The position numbers were made by a program, and so were the translations under genes. Of a stretch of DNA of 64,000 nt, positions 17,034-25,071 are shown one piece after another. This DNA is from Halopseudomonas maritima (GTDB taxonomy: Bacteria > Pseudomonadota > Gammaproteobacteria > Pseudomonadales > Pseudomonadaceae): positions 868,001 to 932,000 of the forward strand of contig NZ_CP079801.1 of assembly GCF_021545785.1 (NCBI RefSeq). The letters are read 5' to 3'. Within the stretch, counting starts at the first letter, position 1. Every line of letters starts with the position of its first letter. Under the pieces are notes generated by a model. The model was not told the DNA's origin and did not search any database. It worked only from the letters and a program-made list of their open reading frames with translations.

Positions 17034-17063
17034 AAAAAAACCGGCTGCAAGAGCCGGTTTTTT
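17034..17063 (-). terminator. Rho-independent terminator of groEL
   Basis: On the minus strand an ACCGGCT/AGCCGGT stem with loop CTTGC ends in seven T, starting 15 bp after the groEL stop. It shares 33 identical bases with the fdxA terminator in inverted orientation. Confidence 0.93.
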
Positions 17064-17077
17064 GGGGTGAGGCTGGC

Positions 17078-18724
17078 TTACATCATGCCGCCCATGCCAC
17101 CCATACCACCCATGCCGCCCATATCAGGCATTGCAGCCGGCTTCTCTTCCGGCAGCTCAGCGATCATGGCTTCAGTGGTGATCATCAGGCTGGCGACGGA
17201 CGCAGCAGCCTGCAGCGCGCTGCGGGTTACCTTGGCCGGGTCCAGAATACCCATGGCGATCATGTCGCCGTATTCGCCGGTAGCAGCGTTGTAGCCAAAG
17301 TTACCTTCGCCACCACGTACTTTCTCCAGCACAACAGCGGCTTCTTCACCGGCGTTGGCAACGATCTGACGCAGCGGCGCTTCAACAGCGCGACGCAGCA
17401 GCTTGATACCGACGTTCTGATCTTCGTTGTCGCCAGTCAGACCGTCGATCGCAGCCAGAGTACGGACCAGGGCAACACCGCCGCCAGGAACCACGCCCTC
17501 TTCTACCGCAGCACGAGTAGCGTGCAGCGCGTCTTCTACGCGGTGCTTCTTCTCTTTCATTTCAACTTCGGTAGCAGCGCCAACCTTGATCACGGCAACA
17601 CCGCCAGCCAGTTTGGCCAGACGCTCTTGCAGCTTCTCACGGTCGTAGTCGGAGGTGGTGTCTTCAACCTGCTTGCGGATCTGGTTAACGCGGGCTTCGA
17701 TGTCAGCCTTGGCGCCAGCGCCGTCAACAACGGTGGAGTTGTCCTTGTTGATCTGCACGCTCTTGGCTTGACCCAGGTGCTCCAGAGTCGTGGTTTCCAG
17801 GCTCAGGCCAACTTCTTCGCTGATCACAGTACCACCGGTCAGGATGGCGATGTCCTGCAGCATGGCCTTGCGACGGTCGCCGAAGCCCGGTGCCTTGACA
17901 GCAGCAACCTTGACGATGCCGCGCATGTTGTTGACAACCAGGGTTGCCAGCGCTTCGCCTTCAACGTCTTCAGCGACGATCATCAGCGGACGACCAGCCT
18001 TGGCAACGGCTTCCAGAACCGGCAGCAGCTCGCGGATGTTGGAGATTTTCTTGTCGACCAGCAGGATGTAAGGGTTGTCCAGGTCAGCGGACATGGTTTC
18101 CGGCTTGTTGACGAAATAGGGAGACAGGTAGCCGCGGTCAAACTGCATGCCTTCAACAACAGACAGTTCGTTTTCCAGACCAGAACCTTCTTCAACGGTG
18201 ATGACGCCTTCTTTGCCAACGCGGTCCATGGCTTCAGCGATGATGCTGCCGACGGACTCGTCAGAGTTGGCGGAGATGGTGCCTACCTGGGCGATGGCCT
18301 TGGAGTCGGCACAGGGCTTGGCCAGGTTTTTCAGCTCGGCAACGATGCCGGCGGTGGCCTTGTCGATACCGCGCTTGAGGTCCATCGGGTTCATGCCGGC
18401 AGCAACGGCTTTCAGACCTTCAGTAACGATAGCCTGGGCCAGTACGGTAGCAGTGGTAGTACCGTCACCAGCGTCGTCATTGGCGCGGGAGGCAACGTCT
18501 TTGACCAGCTGGGCGCCCATGTTTTCGAACTTGTCTTTCAGTTCGATTTCCTTGGCAACGGAAACGCCGTCTTTGGTGATCAGCGGCGCGCCGAAGCTGC
18601 GCTCGATCAGTACGTTGCGGCCCTTCGGACCCAAGGTGGCTTTTACTGCGTTGGCCAGCGTGTTGACGCCGTCCAGCATCTTGTTGCGACCGGAAATACC
18701 GAATTTAACTTCTTTTGCAGCCAT
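17078..18724 (-). CDS. groEL: Chaperonin GroEL
   Basis: The 548-aa Hsp60 chaperonin forms the double ring that folds proteins with GroES and ATP. It is full length, with the start MAAKEVKFG, the ATP-site segment DGVSVAKEIELKDKFENMGA, DGTTTATVLAQAI, and the C-terminal GGM repeats (four) ending in M. It lies 48 bp after groES on the same strand and shares the sigma-32 promoter ahead of groES. The long open frame on the opposite strand is a coding-bias shadow. Confidence 0.98.
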   Translation of the reverse strand: MAAKEVKFGISGRNKMLDGVNTLANAVKATLGPKGRNVLIERSFGAPLITKDGVSVAKEIELKDKFENMGAQLVKDVASRANDDAGDGTTTATVLAQAIVTEGLKAVAAGMNPMDLKRGIDKATAGIVAELKNLAKPCADSKAIAQVGTISANSDESVGSIIAEAMDRVGKEGVITVEEGSGLENELSVVEGMQFDRGYLSPYFVNKPETMSADLDNPYILLVDKKISNIRELLPVLEAVAKAGRPLMIVAEDVEGEALATLVVNNMRGIVKVAAVKAPGFGDRRKAMLQDIAILTGGTVISEEVGLSLETTTLEHLGQAKSVQINKDNSTVVDGAGAKADIEARVNQIRKQVEDTTSDYDREKLQERLAKLAGGVAVIKVGAATEVEMKEKKHRVEDALHATRAAVEEGVVPGGGVALVRTLAAIDGLTGDNEDQNVGIKLLRRAVEAPLRQIVANAGEEAAVVLEKVRGGEGNFGYNAATGEYGDMIAMGILDPAKVTRSALQAAASVASLMITTEAMIAELPEEKPAAMPDMGGMGGMGGMGGMM

Positions 18725-18772
18725 GATTGCTTTCCTTCAAATGAATTCGTTAAGGGGTTAGCGGCGGCTGGA

Positions 18773-19066
18773 TCAGCCTTCGATTACACCGTAGATTTCG
18801 GACTCGCTCATGATCAGCAGGTCTTCACCATCAACCTTGATGGTGTTGTTGCCGGAGTAAGGACCGAATACCACCTTGTCGCCTTCTTTGACGGCCAGCG
18901 CACGAACTTCGCCGTTGTCCTGCAGACGCCCGGTACCTACAGCAACGATAACGCCGGTATTCGGCTTTTCAGCGGCCGAACCGGGCAGCACGATACCGCC
19001 AGCGGTCTTGGTTTCTTCTTCGCTGCGACGAACGACTACGCGATCGTGTAACGGACGAATTTTCAT
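18773..19066 (-). CDS. groES: Co-chaperonin GroES
   Basis: The 97-aa GroES caps the GroEL ring. The start MKIRPLHDRVVVRR at 19066 is the conserved N-terminus, preceded by GGGAG. The mobile loop (EEETKTAGGIVLPGSAAEK) is intact. It is the first gene of the groESL operon, with a sigma-32 promoter about 155-185 bp upstream and an untranslated leader containing a perfect 20-bp palindrome. Confidence 0.98.
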   Translation of the reverse strand: MKIRPLHDRVVVRRSEEETKTAGGIVLPGSAAEKPNTGVIVAVGTGRLQDNGEVRALAVKEGDKVVFGPYSGNNTIKVDGEDLLIMSESEIYGVIEG

Positions 19067-19183
19067 CGTTGTGTGTCTCCCAATTAATTGTCTCAAATGC
19101 CGGCAACCCGGCGCTTTCACGTTGAAATCCGCAGCCGCCGAGGCCGCTGCGGGGGACGCGCCTGTTGGCACGTCGCTGTTCAC

Positions 19184-19203
19184 GGCTCGTGCGCGCACGA
19201 GCC
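19184..19203. repeat. Perfect 20-bp palindrome in the groES leader
   Basis: Ten bases (GGCTCGTGCG) are followed directly by their complement. It lies just downstream of the likely transcription start of the heat-shock promoter and 118-137 bp ahead of the groES start. It does not match the CIRCE element. Function unknown; it could be an operator or a leader hairpin. Confidence 0.6.
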
Positions 19204-19221
19204 TGCTAAACCGGTGTGAAC

Positions 19222-19250
19222 TAGATGGGGCTGCGCCAGGGCTTTTCAAG
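19222..19250 (-). promoter_or_regulatory. Sigma-32 (RpoH) heat-shock promoter of groES-groEL
   Basis: On the minus strand CTTGAAA (19244-19250) and CCCCATCTA (19222-19230) are spaced by 13 nt, matching the CTTGAAA-N11-16-CCCCATNT heat-shock consensus nearly perfectly. Confidence 0.88.
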
Positions 19251-19270
19251 GCCCTGACAAAAGATTTTTT

Positions 19271-19720
19271 TCAGTCACGCTCGATGCGGTGATCGCGCGG
19301 CGCGCGCTGATCTTCACCGTCGCGCCACTCACCTTCGATAATGGTGGTATCGCCCTGCTTCCAGACACTGGGGCCACCCGGCTCACCCGGGGCCGGCTTG
19401 CCGCGCGACACCAGCGCCATAACCAGGCACGGAACCGCCAAGGTATCGGTAATCAAACCGGGGATCATCAACAGCACGCCCGCCAGCAGCCACCACATAC
19501 CGGTTTTCAGTACCGCAAACGGGGAACGGTTCTCGGCCATGCGAATCTGCAGCTGCTGCAGCATGGACCAGCCCTGACGCTGAATCAGCACCAGGCCCAG
19601 CAGGCCACTACCAATTACCCACAACAGGGTTGCCCCGACGCCTATGCGGTCGCCGAGCACAATCAGTGATGCCAACTCCAGCAGCGGCAGAATCAGCAAC
19701 AACACTCGAAATAAGGCCAT
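19271..19720 (-). CDS. fxsA: FxsA family membrane protein
   Basis: The 149-aa protein has hydrophobic segments at about residues 5-45 and 70-100, with the FxsA pattern LELASLIVLGDRIGVGATLL and LMIPGLITDTLAV. In E. coli overproduced FxsA relieves F-plasmid exclusion of phage T7; its normal role is unknown. The tail is polar. It lies upstream of groES on the same strand, the usual Pseudomonas order, but groES has its own heat-shock promoter in between. Confidence 0.9.
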   Translation of the reverse strand: MALFRVLLLILPLLELASLIVLGDRIGVGATLLWVIGSGLLGLVLIQRQGWSMLQQLQIRMAENRSPFAVLKTGMWWLLAGVLLMIPGLITDTLAVPCLVMALVSRGKPAPGEPGGPSVWKQGDTTIIEGEWRDGEDQRAPRDHRIERD

Positions 19721-19918
19721 GTAAACCTCTCTATATGGTCAGTCAGGACTATATGGGTACGCCCACGGCCGCTTTCAAGGCACTGGCGACGAGGCGCTCG
19801 GCCGCAGCATGAAACAAAGTCAAAAAATGACCCGAATGCGGGTTCAGGTCTTCAAAAACCACCGAATCTGGTGCATGCTTGCGCACCTGTTTCAATAACC
19901 TATTACGAGGAGTGTCTG

Positions 19919-20677
19919 ATGCAACTGCAAGACAGCGTTATCATCATTACCGGTGGCGGCCAGGGTCTGGGGCGAGCCATGGGCGAGTTCCTGGCGGCCA
20001 AGGGTGCCAAACTGGCACTGGTCGACCTGAACCAGGAGGCACTGGATGCTGCCGTTGCCGCTTGCAAGCAGGCAGGCGGAGATGCTCGCTCCTACGTTTG
20101 TAATGTGGCCAACGAAGAGCAGGTCACCCACATGGTGAACCAGGTGGCCGACGACTTTGGCGCCATTCACGGCCTGATCAACAATGCGGGCATTCTGCGC
20201 GACGGCCTGCTGCTGAAGGCAAAAGACGGGCAAATTCAGAAAATGAGCATGGCGCAGTGGCAGTCGGTCATCGACGTCAACCTGACCGGCGTTTTCCTGG
20301 GCACCCGTGAAGTTGCTGCAAAAATGATCGAGCTGGGCACCCCGGGCCTGATCATCAACATTTCCTCCATCTCGCGCGCGGGCAACATTGGCCAGTCCAA
20401 CTACTCTGCCGCCAAGGCCGGGGTAGCCGCCATGACCGTTACCTGGGCCAAGGAACTGTCACGCTACGGCATCCGCGTAGCAGGCATCGCGCCGGGCTTT
20501 ATCGAAACCGAAATGACCGGCAGCATGAAGCCCGAAGCGCTGGAAAAGATGACCTCCGGAATTCCGCTCAAGCGTATGGGCAAGCCGGCAGAGATCGCCC
20601 ATTCAGCTGCCTATCTGTTCGAGAACGACTACTACACAGGTCGCATTCTGGAACTGGACGGCGGTCTGCGCATCTGA
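19919..20677 (+). CDS. SDR-family oxidoreductase
   Basis: The 252-aa short-chain dehydrogenase has the dinucleotide-binding motif TGGGQGLGRAMG, the NNAG motif (INNAGILRDG), the catalytic Ser in ISSISRAG and Tyr-x3-Lys in SNYSAAKAG. The closing ELDGGLRI matches 3-oxoacyl-[ACP] reductase-like enzymes. The start at 19919 follows GAGGAG. It is divergent from fxsA, and the same neighbourhood occurs in P. aeruginosa (PA4389 by position). Substrate not predictable. Confidence 0.88.
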   Translation: MQLQDSVIIITGGGQGLGRAMGEFLAAKGAKLALVDLNQEALDAAVAACKQAGGDARSYVCNVANEEQVTHMVNQVADDFGAIHGLINNAGILRDGLLLKAKDGQIQKMSMAQWQSVIDVNLTGVFLGTREVAAKMIELGTPGLIINISSISRAGNIGQSNYSAAKAGVAAMTVTWAKELSRYGIRVAGIAPGFIETEMTGSMKPEALEKMTSGIPLKRMGKPAEIAHSAAYLFENDYYTGRILELDGGLRI

Positions 20678-20722
20678 TCGACGCCTACGCAGCGCAGCGC
20701 CACTAGCGCCGCGCTGCCTCGC

Positions 20723-21736
20723 CTACCAACCCACCCCTACCCCCAGAGTGTATCGGGTATCGCGATAGCCGGTCTCATCGGTCGTGTTGAGATAGTCCAG
20801 CTCCCCTTTCAAACTGAGTGAGGCCCAGCTGGTCAACCGGTAGCGCAAACCCAACTCGGTATCAAGCTGATAACGCACCGCCGGGTCGGCCGGCAATAGC
20901 ACCTCGGCGTTATGAAACACCTCAAAGCGCTTGCCTAGCAGGTAGCGCCGATAATCCCACTGCAGCCCCAACGCATCGTACTTGTCGCGAGTGCCGTCAC
21001 GCTCTTCGGTCCAGAGCCGCCCCAGCAGCAGCGAGGTTTCAAAGCGCCCCAGGCCATTGTTCCACCACTGGTAACCAGGGCCTGTACCAAACTGACGCTG
21101 ACGAGCAAGCTCTTCTATATAGTCACGCTTGTAGCGCATGCGCCCGGCCCAGAACCAGTGGTCGTCGAGGAACCGGTTGAGATCATAGGACGCATCCAGC
21201 ACGTGACTGGTCTTCACATCGTTGCTGTAGTCACGGTCATACTCCAGCGTCATATCATGACGCCAGCGTCCATGCTGCAGGCTTGACGCAATATCCACAT
21301 CGACGTCGCGCTTTTCGGTGCCCGAGGTGTCCTTGATGTCCAGCTCGGCGTCAATATCCCCCTCCCAAACCATGTCGTACACCAACGGGCGCGGCACCAG
21401 CAGACGATCAATGCGGGCTATGTCTGTCGCAATCGGCCGACGGTTGGGCACCCGCAGCATGACCTGCCCCGGCTCCTCAGCCTCTGCCAGCTGCACCGTA
21501 TACTCATCGCCATTACCCAGACGCACCAGCACCGGCTCATCGCTGGTAAAGGTACGAATGCGGCTGGTGCTGATGGACAAAGTACCTGCATACTCGGTGC
21601 GCAGCACCAGCTTGCCGGCATCCAGAAATTCCACCTTACCGCTGACTCGGTCCCCATTGTCGAGCCACAGCGTATCGGCGACACTGCCCATCGACAGCAC
21701 CGCCAGAACCAAACCTGAAACCAGCCGACGCAACAT
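20723..21736 (-). CDS. DUF481 family outer-membrane beta-barrel protein
   Basis: The 337-aa protein has a signal peptide (MLRRLVSGLVLAVLSMGSVA), then a short N-terminal module (DTLWLDNGDRVSGKVEFLDA) followed by a DUF481-type barrel of alternating aromatic strands ending in YTLGVGVGW, a C-terminal aromatic that fits Bam-dependent assembly. DUF481 proteins include the salt-induced YdiY of E. coli; their role is unknown. The start at 21736 is preferred because it begins the signal peptide; an earlier in-frame start would put about 40 non-signal residues first. It is divergent from the Atl gene with only 44 bp between the starts. Confidence 0.82.
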   Translation of the reverse strand: MLRRLVSGLVLAVLSMGSVADTLWLDNGDRVSGKVEFLDAGKLVLRTEYAGTLSISTSRIRTFTSDEPVLVRLGNGDEYTVQLAEAEEPGQVMLRVPNRRPIATDIARIDRLLVPRPLVYDMVWEGDIDAELDIKDTSGTEKRDVDVDIASSLQHGRWRHDMTLEYDRDYSNDVKTSHVLDASYDLNRFLDDHWFWAGRMRYKRDYIEELARQRQFGTGPGYQWWNNGLGRFETSLLLGRLWTEERDGTRDKYDALGLQWDYRRYLLGKRFEVFHNAEVLLPADPAVRYQLDTELGLRYRLTSWASLSLKGELDYLNTTDETGYRDTRYTLGVGVGW

Positions 21737-21780
21737 GATTGCCTCACACCCCAAAATATGTCGGAAAACGAAAACCTTGC

Positions 21781-22131
21781 ATGAAAGACCAGCAGACATC
21801 CGGCATGTTCCAGCCTGACAACCCAGACCCGCGCCGCGACGCCTTCTTTCAGGCATTGGCCAGCATCCCGGCGGGCAGGGTCACCAGCTACGGCCGTCTG
21901 GCTGCGCTGGCGGGGCTGGGTCGGGGCGCGCGATTGGTCGGCCGCTGGCTCGGGCAGCTGCCCGACGACACCCGTCTGCCCTGGCATCGCGTACTCAACA
22001 GCCAGGGCAAGCTGTCGCTGGGCGCTGATACGCCGGCTGGACGCGAACAGCGAGCGCGCCTGAGCGCCGAGGGTGTGCTGATCCGAAATGGCCGCGTCAA
22101 CCTGCAACACTACGGCTGGCCTGACGCCTGA
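21781..22131 (+). CDS. Alkyltransferase-like (Atl) DNA-damage-binding protein
   Basis: The 116-aa protein is a MGMT-fold DNA-binding domain in which the active-site PCHR motif reads PWHRV, so the methyl-accepting cysteine is a tryptophan. That is the hallmark of Atl proteins, which bind O6-alkylguanine without repairing it and hand it to nucleotide excision repair. The helix-turn-helix with the arginine finger is visible as TSYGRLAALAGLGRGARLVG. Start choice (21781) is moderate because no strong ribosome binding site is visible. The AmpG gene begins 21 bp downstream. Confidence 0.85.
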   Translation: MKDQQTSGMFQPDNPDPRRDAFFQALASIPAGRVTSYGRLAALAGLGRGARLVGRWLGQLPDDTRLPWHRVLNSQGKLSLGADTPAGREQRARLSAEGVLIRNGRVNLQHYGWPDA

Positions 22132-22152
22132 GCCGCCGCAACAAGGACATCC

Positions 22153-23523
22153 ATGAGTCTTCAAAACACACCAGACAGCCCCCAGCCGGTCCACGACGGG
22201 CTGCGAGTCTACCTCAAGCCACGCGTCATCGGCATGCTGTTCCTTGGCTTCTCTGCCGGTCTGCCGCTACTGCTGGTTGGCGGCACCTTCAGCGCGTGGC
22301 TGCGCGATATCGGCGTTGAGCTGGCCTCCATCGGTTTTCTCAGTTGGGTCGGCATGGCGCATTCAATCAAGGTTCTCTGGGCGCCGCTGATCGACCGTCT
22401 GCCAGTGCCTGTGCTGACGCGCCTGTTCGGTCGCCGACGTAGCTGGATGCTGCTGGCTCAGTTGGTGATTGCCGGCTCGCTGCTCGGCATGTCTCTGAGC
22501 GATCCCCTGGAGCACCTGGAGTGGGTTGCACTATGGGCCGTGCTGGCCGCCTTTGGCTCGGCCACTCAGGACGTTGCGATCGATGCCTACCGGGTTGAGG
22601 CCGAAGCCCGCCACCGCCAGGCAGCAATGGCGGCCACCTACGTGACCGGCTATCGGGTCGCGATTCTGGCCGCCGGCGCCGGCGCGCTGCATATTGCGGC
22701 CCTGCAAGACTGGAGCAGCGCCTACAGCATGATGGCCGCACTCATGCTGGTAGGCCTTATCACCACGCTGTGCATCGCCGAGCCCGAGGTGCACGACAAC
22801 CGCGACGCACAAGCAGCCGAGCAAGCCTTGGCACAACAGCTGGGGACTACCGGTGCCGGCTGGCGTCAGAGCCTGTCGAACTGGGCAACCAGCGCCTTTA
22901 TCGCGCCCTTTACCGAGTTTTTCGGCCGCTATGGCCGCGTCGCCATCGTGATCCTGTTGTTTGTCGCCACCTTTCGCATCAGCGACATCTTCATGGGCAC
23001 CATGGCCAACCCCTTCTATCTGGATATCGGCTTCAGCAAGCAGCAGATTGCCAACATTGCCGCCGCCTTCGGGCTGGCCATGACGCTGGGTGGCGCGGCA
23101 TTGGGCGGTTTTATGGTGGCACGCTTTGGCATCGCTCCGATCCTGGTTTTAACCGCCTTCATGGCCCCGGCCACCAACCTGATCTTTGCCTGGCTGGCCT
23201 TCATTGGGCCGCAGCCGGACGGACTGGTGCTGGCAATCATCGCCGACAACATTACCGGTGGATTGGCCATTTCTGTCTTCATCGCGTACCTGTCCAGTCT
23301 CACCAACACGGCCTATACCGCCACCCAATACGCGTTGTTCAGTTCACTGATGACGCTGCCGGGGCAGTTTGCCGCCGGCTTCACCGGGCTGCTGGCAGCC
23401 AAACTGGGCTGGATCGGATTCTTCTGCGTCACCGCGTTAACCGGGCTGCCGGCAATCATCCTGGCCTTCGCCCTGCTCAAACTGGCGCACCCGGACCGCG
23501 TTTCCCGCCCGGGCATTGACTGA
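22153..23523 (+). CDS. ampG: AmpG-type muropeptide permease (MFS)
   Basis: The 456-aa major facilitator protein has about 12 spans and the AmpG signature region LGFSAGLPLLLVGGTFSAWL followed by KVLWAPLIDRLPVP. AmpG imports anhydromuropeptides for cell-wall recycling, which feeds AmpD and the control of AmpC beta-lactamase. It is closer in length to E. coli AmpG (491 aa) than to the longer P. aeruginosa protein. It is adjacent to mscS and yajQ as in other pseudomonads, and ampD/ampE lie 7 kb away. A bidirectional terminator follows. Confidence 0.88.
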   Translation: MSLQNTPDSPQPVHDGLRVYLKPRVIGMLFLGFSAGLPLLLVGGTFSAWLRDIGVELASIGFLSWVGMAHSIKVLWAPLIDRLPVPVLTRLFGRRRSWMLLAQLVIAGSLLGMSLSDPLEHLEWVALWAVLAAFGSATQDVAIDAYRVEAEARHRQAAMAATYVTGYRVAILAAGAGALHIAALQDWSSAYSMMAALMLVGLITTLCIAEPEVHDNRDAQAAEQALAQQLGTTGAGWRQSLSNWATSAFIAPFTEFFGRYGRVAIVILLFVATFRISDIFMGTMANPFYLDIGFSKQQIANIAAAFGLAMTLGGAALGGFMVARFGIAPILVLTAFMAPATNLIFAWLAFIGPQPDGLVLAIIADNITGGLAISVFIAYLSSLTNTAYTATQYALFSSLMTLPGQFAAGFTGLLAAKLGWIGFFCVTALTGLPAIILAFALLKLAHPDRVSRPGID

Positions 23524-23560
23524 CAGTACAGCAGCGAGAAAATGCGCCACGCATAAAGCA

Positions 23561-23586
23561 GAAAACCCGGCAAAAGCCGGGTTTTC
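23561..23586. terminator. Bidirectional terminator between ampG and mscS
   Basis: GAAAACCCGGC and its complement GCCGGGTTTTC surround an AAAA loop. The T-runs on both strands serve the two convergent genes. Confidence 0.9.
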
Positions 23587-23602
23587 CATAGCGCATTGAC
23601 GA

Positions 23603-24442
23603 TTACTTCGCTGCCGCCTCGGTAACCATGTGCACGGTACGCTGCGGGAAGGGAATGGAGATCCCCTGTGCATCGAAGGCTTCCTTGGCCTGCTCCTGGA
23701 TATCCCAGAACACACCCCAGAAGTCTTCCGTCTTGGCCCACATGCGCAGCGAGAGGTTGACCGAATTATCGCCCAGCGACACCAGCCAGACCGCCGCCTC
23801 CGGATCTTTCAATACGCGGCTGTCAGCCGCTGCCAGGCCCAGCAGAATGGAGCGGGCCTTTTTCACATCGTCGCCATAGTCAATGCCGATATTGACGTCG
23901 ACACGGCGGGTTGGTTGACGCGAGTAGTTGACGATATTGCCATTGGACAGGCTGCCGTTAGGGATGATGACAGTCTTGTTGTCCGGCGTTTTCAAAATGG
24001 TGTTGAAGATCTGGATACTATCGACCGTACCCGCCACGCCCTGCGCCTCAATGTACTCACCGGCACGGAACGGGCGCAAAAACAGGATCAGCGCACCGCC
24101 GGCAAAGTTAGCCAGGCTGCCCTGCAGCGCCAGACCGACAGCCAGACCGGCAGCACCCAGCATGGCAATAAAGGACGTGGTTTCGATACCAACCATGCCC
24201 GCGACGCTGATCAGCAACAGCACCTTCAGGGCAACCGACACCAGCGCGGTCACAAAGCCATGCAAAGTCGGCTCGACATTGCGCTTGTTCAGCACGGCTT
24301 CCATCGCCTTGATGACCCGGCCAACCAACCACCAACCAATAACCAGCGTCAGCAGCGCCAGCGCCAGCTTGCTGCCGTACTCGATTACCAACGGCAGCCA
24401 AGCCTCTTCCAGCCCATTCAGCTTTTCCATCAGTTGCTCCAT
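23603..24442 (-). CDS. Small-conductance mechanosensitive channel (MscS family)
   Basis: The 279-aa protein has three N-terminal spans, the pore helix GAAGLAVGLALQGSLANFAG (residues about 95-115) and a cytoplasmic beta domain starting at RPFRAGEYIEAQGVAGTV. It should open under hypo-osmotic stress to release solutes. ATG 24442 is chosen because GGGGGAAG lies just ahead; an ATG at 24460 would add six residues. yajQ lies 40 bp upstream on the same strand. Confidence 0.92.
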   Translation of the reverse strand: MEQLMEKLNGLEEAWLPLVIEYGSKLALALLTLVIGWWLVGRVIKAMEAVLNKRNVEPTLHGFVTALVSVALKVLLLISVAGMVGIETTSFIAMLGAAGLAVGLALQGSLANFAGGALILFLRPFRAGEYIEAQGVAGTVDSIQIFNTILKTPDNKTVIIPNGSLSNGNIVNYSRQPTRRVDVNIGIDYGDDVKKARSILLGLAAADSRVLKDPEAAVWLVSLGDNSVNLSLRMWAKTEDFWGVFWDIQEQAKEAFDAQGISIPFPQRTVHMVTEAAAK

Positions 24443-24482
24443 TACTTCCCCCTTTTGCATCTAAAAAATAGCCGACTGAGCC

Positions 24483-24968
24483 TCAGTCGCGAAAATTGTT
24501 GAACTGCAGCGGCATCTCCAGCGCGCTGCCGCGCAACAGGGCGATCACCTCTTGCAGGTCATCGCGCTTCTTGCCGGTCACGCGCACCTGGTCACCCTGA
24601 ATGGCGGCCTGGACCTTGAGTTTAGCGTCCTTGATCAGAGACACGATCTTGCGAGCGAGTTCCTTGTCGATTCCTTCCCGGAGCAGCACTTCCTGCTTGA
24701 CCTGCTTGCCCGAGGCAAACGGCTCCTTGCACTCCAGGCAGCGAATATCCAAGTTGCGCTTGGTCATGCTGAGTTCGAGAATGCCCATCATCTGTTCAAG
24801 CTGAAAGTCGGCATCCCCGGTCAGGGTAATCTGCAGCTGCTTGTCGTTAAACTCGAAGCTGCCCTTGCCGCGCAGGTCATAACGCCGGTCCAGCTCCTTC
24901 TTGGCATTATCAACCGCGTTGGTCACCTCATGTTTGTCCAGTTCGGAAACCACGTCAAAGGACGGCAT
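24483..24968 (-). CDS. YajQ-family nucleotide-binding protein
   Basis: The 161-aa protein begins MPSFDVVSELDKHEVTNAVD and matches the family length (about 160). YajQ proteins bind nucleotides, and in Xanthomonas and Pseudomonas homologues bind cyclic di-GMP and act with a LysR regulator. GAGGAAG precedes the start. It is divergent from a response regulator with a degenerate GGDEF domain, so two c-di-GMP-related proteins sit back to back. Confidence 0.93.
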   Translation of the reverse strand: MPSFDVVSELDKHEVTNAVDNAKKELDRRYDLRGKGSFEFNDKQLQITLTGDADFQLEQMMGILELSMTKRNLDIRCLECKEPFASGKQVKQEVLLREGIDKELARKIVSLIKDAKLKVQAAIQGDQVRVTGKKRDDLQEVIALLRGSALEMPLQFNNFRD

Positions 24969-25071
24969 GCAACTTCCTCTAAATGGCAAATATATGATGT
25001 TGATTGCAAAACAACAGTATACCCTCGTGGCATTATAACCAGATTGGTCAACATCCAGCAGGGAGCACCTC

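Noticed and set aside
17522..19051. 509-codon open frame on the plus strand opposite groEL/groES
   Set aside because: It is an exact shadow of strongly codon-biased chaperonin genes, lacks a ribosome binding site and has no recognisable domain.
19184..19203. CIRCE/HrcA operator for groES
   Set aside because: The palindrome has no 9-nt spacer and no TTAGCACTC/GAGTGCTAA arms; a sigma-32 promoter explains heat control.
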